Positions 59,122-60,594 of a stretch of 60,594 bases of DNA are shown here, one piece after another (positions within the stretch are counted from its first letter, which is position 1; each line of letters starts with the position of its first letter). The notes under the pieces were generated by a model. That model made no database searches, was not told where the DNA came from, and worked only from the letters and a program-made list of their open reading frames with translations. A program made the position numbers and the translations under genes. This DNA comes from Oscillospiraceae bacterium (GTDB taxonomy: Bacteria > Bacillota > Clostridia > Oscillospirales > Oscillospiraceae), in contig CADBKF010000005.1 of the NCBI GenBank assembly GCA_902795195.1, positions 1 to 60,594 on the forward strand, written 5' to 3'.

Positions 59122-60435
59122 ATGAATACAAGCTTTCCCGAAACCTTTCTCTGGGGCGCCGCTGCAGCCTCTGCACAGATCGAAGGCGGCTGGAACGAGG
59201 GCGGCAGAACGCCCAGCATCTGGGACGTCGCCACGAAAAAACAGGTAAAGCGCGGAGAAAACTGTCACACGGCCTGCGATCACTACCACCGCTGGCGGGA
59301 GGACGTAGCGTTGATGAAGAGAATCGGGCTCAAAAGCTACCGCTTCTCCATCAGCTGGTCCCGCGTGATCCCGGAGGAGGGCAAGGTCAACCCGGAAGGA
59401 CTCCAATTCTACTCCGACCTTGTGGATGCGCTGCTGGAAGCGGGCATCGAACCTCTTGTCACGATCTACCACTGGGATCTGCCCCTGTGGGTCTACAAAA
59501 AAGGCGGCTGGCGCAGTGAGCGCATCGTGCCGCTGTTCCGGGACTATACGAGGGTTTTGGTGGATGCGCTGTCCGACCGCGTTGCCTGGTGGATGACCAT
59601 GAACGAACCGGGCTGCTTTATCATGAACGGCTATCTGCAAGGCGTTCACGCCCCATTCAAGCGGAACTATCTGGCGCTTTCAAAGCTCACGCGCAACTGC
59701 ATGCTCGCGCACGCAGAAGCGGTCAAGGTGATCCGCCAACATGCAAAGAAGACACCCAAGGTGGGTGTGGCATTTTCCAGCGGTGCGTGGGTGCCGGAGC
59801 ATGAAACCCCGGGTGAGATCGAGGATGCCCGAAAAAAGACCGTACAGACCGACAACGGCCTCATGGCCAACCGCTGGTGGATGGACCCGATGCTTCTGGG
59901 AAAGCCTGTAAGAGCTTACGGGATCTACGCCAACCATGAGAAGGATATGGCTGCCGTCTGCCAGCCGCTGGACTTTGTGGGGCTCAACATCTATACCTCC
60001 TTCAACTATGCCGACTGGGGCGGCGGCAAGAAGCCCGATCCGGGGATGGCGAAGAACAGCCTCGGCTGGGTCATCGACGGGCGGGTGATGTACTGGAACG
60101 TGAAGTTCGTCTACGAGCGCTATAAGCTGCCCATCCTGATCACGGAGAACGGCCTTGCCGCAAATGACGTCGTTTCCCTGGACGGGAAGGTCCACGACCC
60201 GCAGCGCACGGACTTTCTGCTCCGCTATCTTGGCGGCCTCAAGCGGGCGGTGGACGAGGGGATCCCGGTGCTGGGCTATCAGCACTGGTCCGTCATGGAC
60301 AACTTCGAGTGGGCGGAGGGCTATGACCCCCGCTTCGGGCTCATCTATGTGGATTTTACAACGGGAAATCGCATCATAAAGGACAGCGCCTGGGCGTACA
60401 AGCGCATCATTGACTCAAATGGCGCAGTGATTTGA
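59122..60435 (+). CDS. GH1 beta-glucosidase-type glycosidase
   Basis: The 437-residue cytoplasmic enzyme has the GH1 N-terminal block FLWGAAAASAQIEGGWNEGG, acid/base E162 in WMTMNEPG and nucleophile E342 in PILITENGLAAND, plus YQHWSVMDNFEWAEGYDPRFG near the end. GATACACCT and GGAGG precede the start. There is no phosphate-site marker that would make it a clear 6-phospho-beta-glucosidase, and the GPH symporter delivers unphosphorylated sugar. It is the last gene of the operon in view. Confidence 0.92.
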   Translation: MNTSFPETFLWGAAAASAQIEGGWNEGGRTPSIWDVATKKQVKRGENCHTACDHYHRWREDVALMKRIGLKSYRFSISWSRVIPEEGKVNPEGLQFYSDLVDALLEAGIEPLVTIYHWDLPLWVYKKGGWRSERIVPLFRDYTRVLVDALSDRVAWWMTMNEPGCFIMNGYLQGVHAPFKRNYLALSKLTRNCMLAHAEAVKVIRQHAKKTPKVGVAFSSGAWVPEHETPGEIEDARKKTVQTDNGLMANRWWMDPMLLGKPVRAYGIYANHEKDMAAVCQPLDFVGLNIYTSFNYADWGGGKKPDPGMAKNSLGWVIDGRVMYWNVKFVYERYKLPILITENGLAANDVVSLDGKVHDPQRTDFLLRYLGGLKRAVDEGIPVLGYQHWSVMDNFEWAEGYDPRFGLIYVDFTTGNRIIKDSAWAYKRIIDSNGAVI

Positions 60436-60510
60436 AATATATCCGGTCCATGTTTGCAATACGCGAAACATCATCTTTCCGCTTCACTGTACAGATTTAT
60501 ACTAGAATGC

Positions 60511-60537
60511 AATAAAACCATTTATAATGGTTTTATT
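60511..60537 (+). terminator. Terminator-like hairpins at the end of the glycosidase operon
   Basis: AATAAAACCATT pairs with AATGGTTTTATT around TATA, with the T run in its right arm. Two more small hairpins follow directly (CGTCGAAC/GTTCGACG near 60538-60562, CTCCGCAT/ATGCGGAG near 60563-60581). The 75 bases between the GH1 stop and this hairpin hold nothing recognisable, and the window ends at 60594. Confidence 0.65.
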
Positions 60538-60594
60538 CGTCGAACACGGAAAGCGTTCGACGCTCCGCATGAAATGCGGAGGCATTCGTACGTA

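Overview
The window is about 60.6 kb of mostly GC-rich DNA with dense genes, SD-type ribosome sites and TTGACA/TATAAT-type promoters. It looks like an anaerobic Clostridia chromosome, most likely a gut Oscillospiraceae-type organism. The gene content supports this: an SLH-anchored surface protein, GPH sugar symporters with many glycoside hydrolases, ECF transporters, and the SsnA/YgfK/YgeX set seen in anaerobic purine users. There are also many small dispersed non-coding repeats. No rRNA, tRNA, CRISPR array or IS transposase was found.

Layout. 0-3.4 kb: a two-component system and a membrane-anchored HtrA-like protein with a lost catalytic triad. 3.8-8.5 kb: a GT-B-like gene divergent from a GPH symporter and GH36 alpha-galactosidase operon. 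8.7-10.0 kb: an ECF S component and a DUF436 protein. 10.0-10.8 kb: a non-coding stretch with a 24-copy 7-bp G-tract array, an orphan promoter and a terminator-ended structured RNA, bounded by diverged inverted repeats. 10.8-16.1 kb: ssnA, two small membrane proteins and ygfK. 16.1-21.6 kb: a FecBCD-type uptake locus split by a methyltransferase, with an IclR regulator and a small NTPase. 21.7-23.0 kb: galactokinase.

23.4-34.1 kb is the most unusual region. A 1800-residue SLH surface protein is followed by a small lipoprotein, a 72-residue peptide, a PqqD-like protein, an HPr-kinase-like protein from a promoter that would give a nearly leaderless mRNA, a second PqqD-like protein, a DUF-type nucleotidyltransferase and an exporter-type ABC protein. 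These are the accessory parts of phosphorylated lasso-peptide clusters, but the lasso synthetase and leader peptidase are absent. Base composition changes inside this region.

34.2-39.2 kb: a MacB-like efflux operon with two different adaptors. 39.5-45.4 kb: a membrane protein, a ROK-like protein with an extra N-terminal domain, diaminopropionate ammonia-lyase, and a CbiMQO cobalt/nickel ECF transporter. 46.0-48.3 kb: kbl-tdh, which converts threonine to glycine and acetyl-CoA. 48.3-48.9 kb: repeats, including a truncated second copy of the 8.5-kb hairpin element. 48.9-60.4 kb: a glycan-use operon with an AraC regulator, a GPH symporter and GH2, GH3 (domain-swapped order), GH39, GH43 and GH1 enzymes.

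Functional families were assigned by reading motifs in the translated sequence. No database search was run, so substrate specificities are inferred unless stated otherwise.
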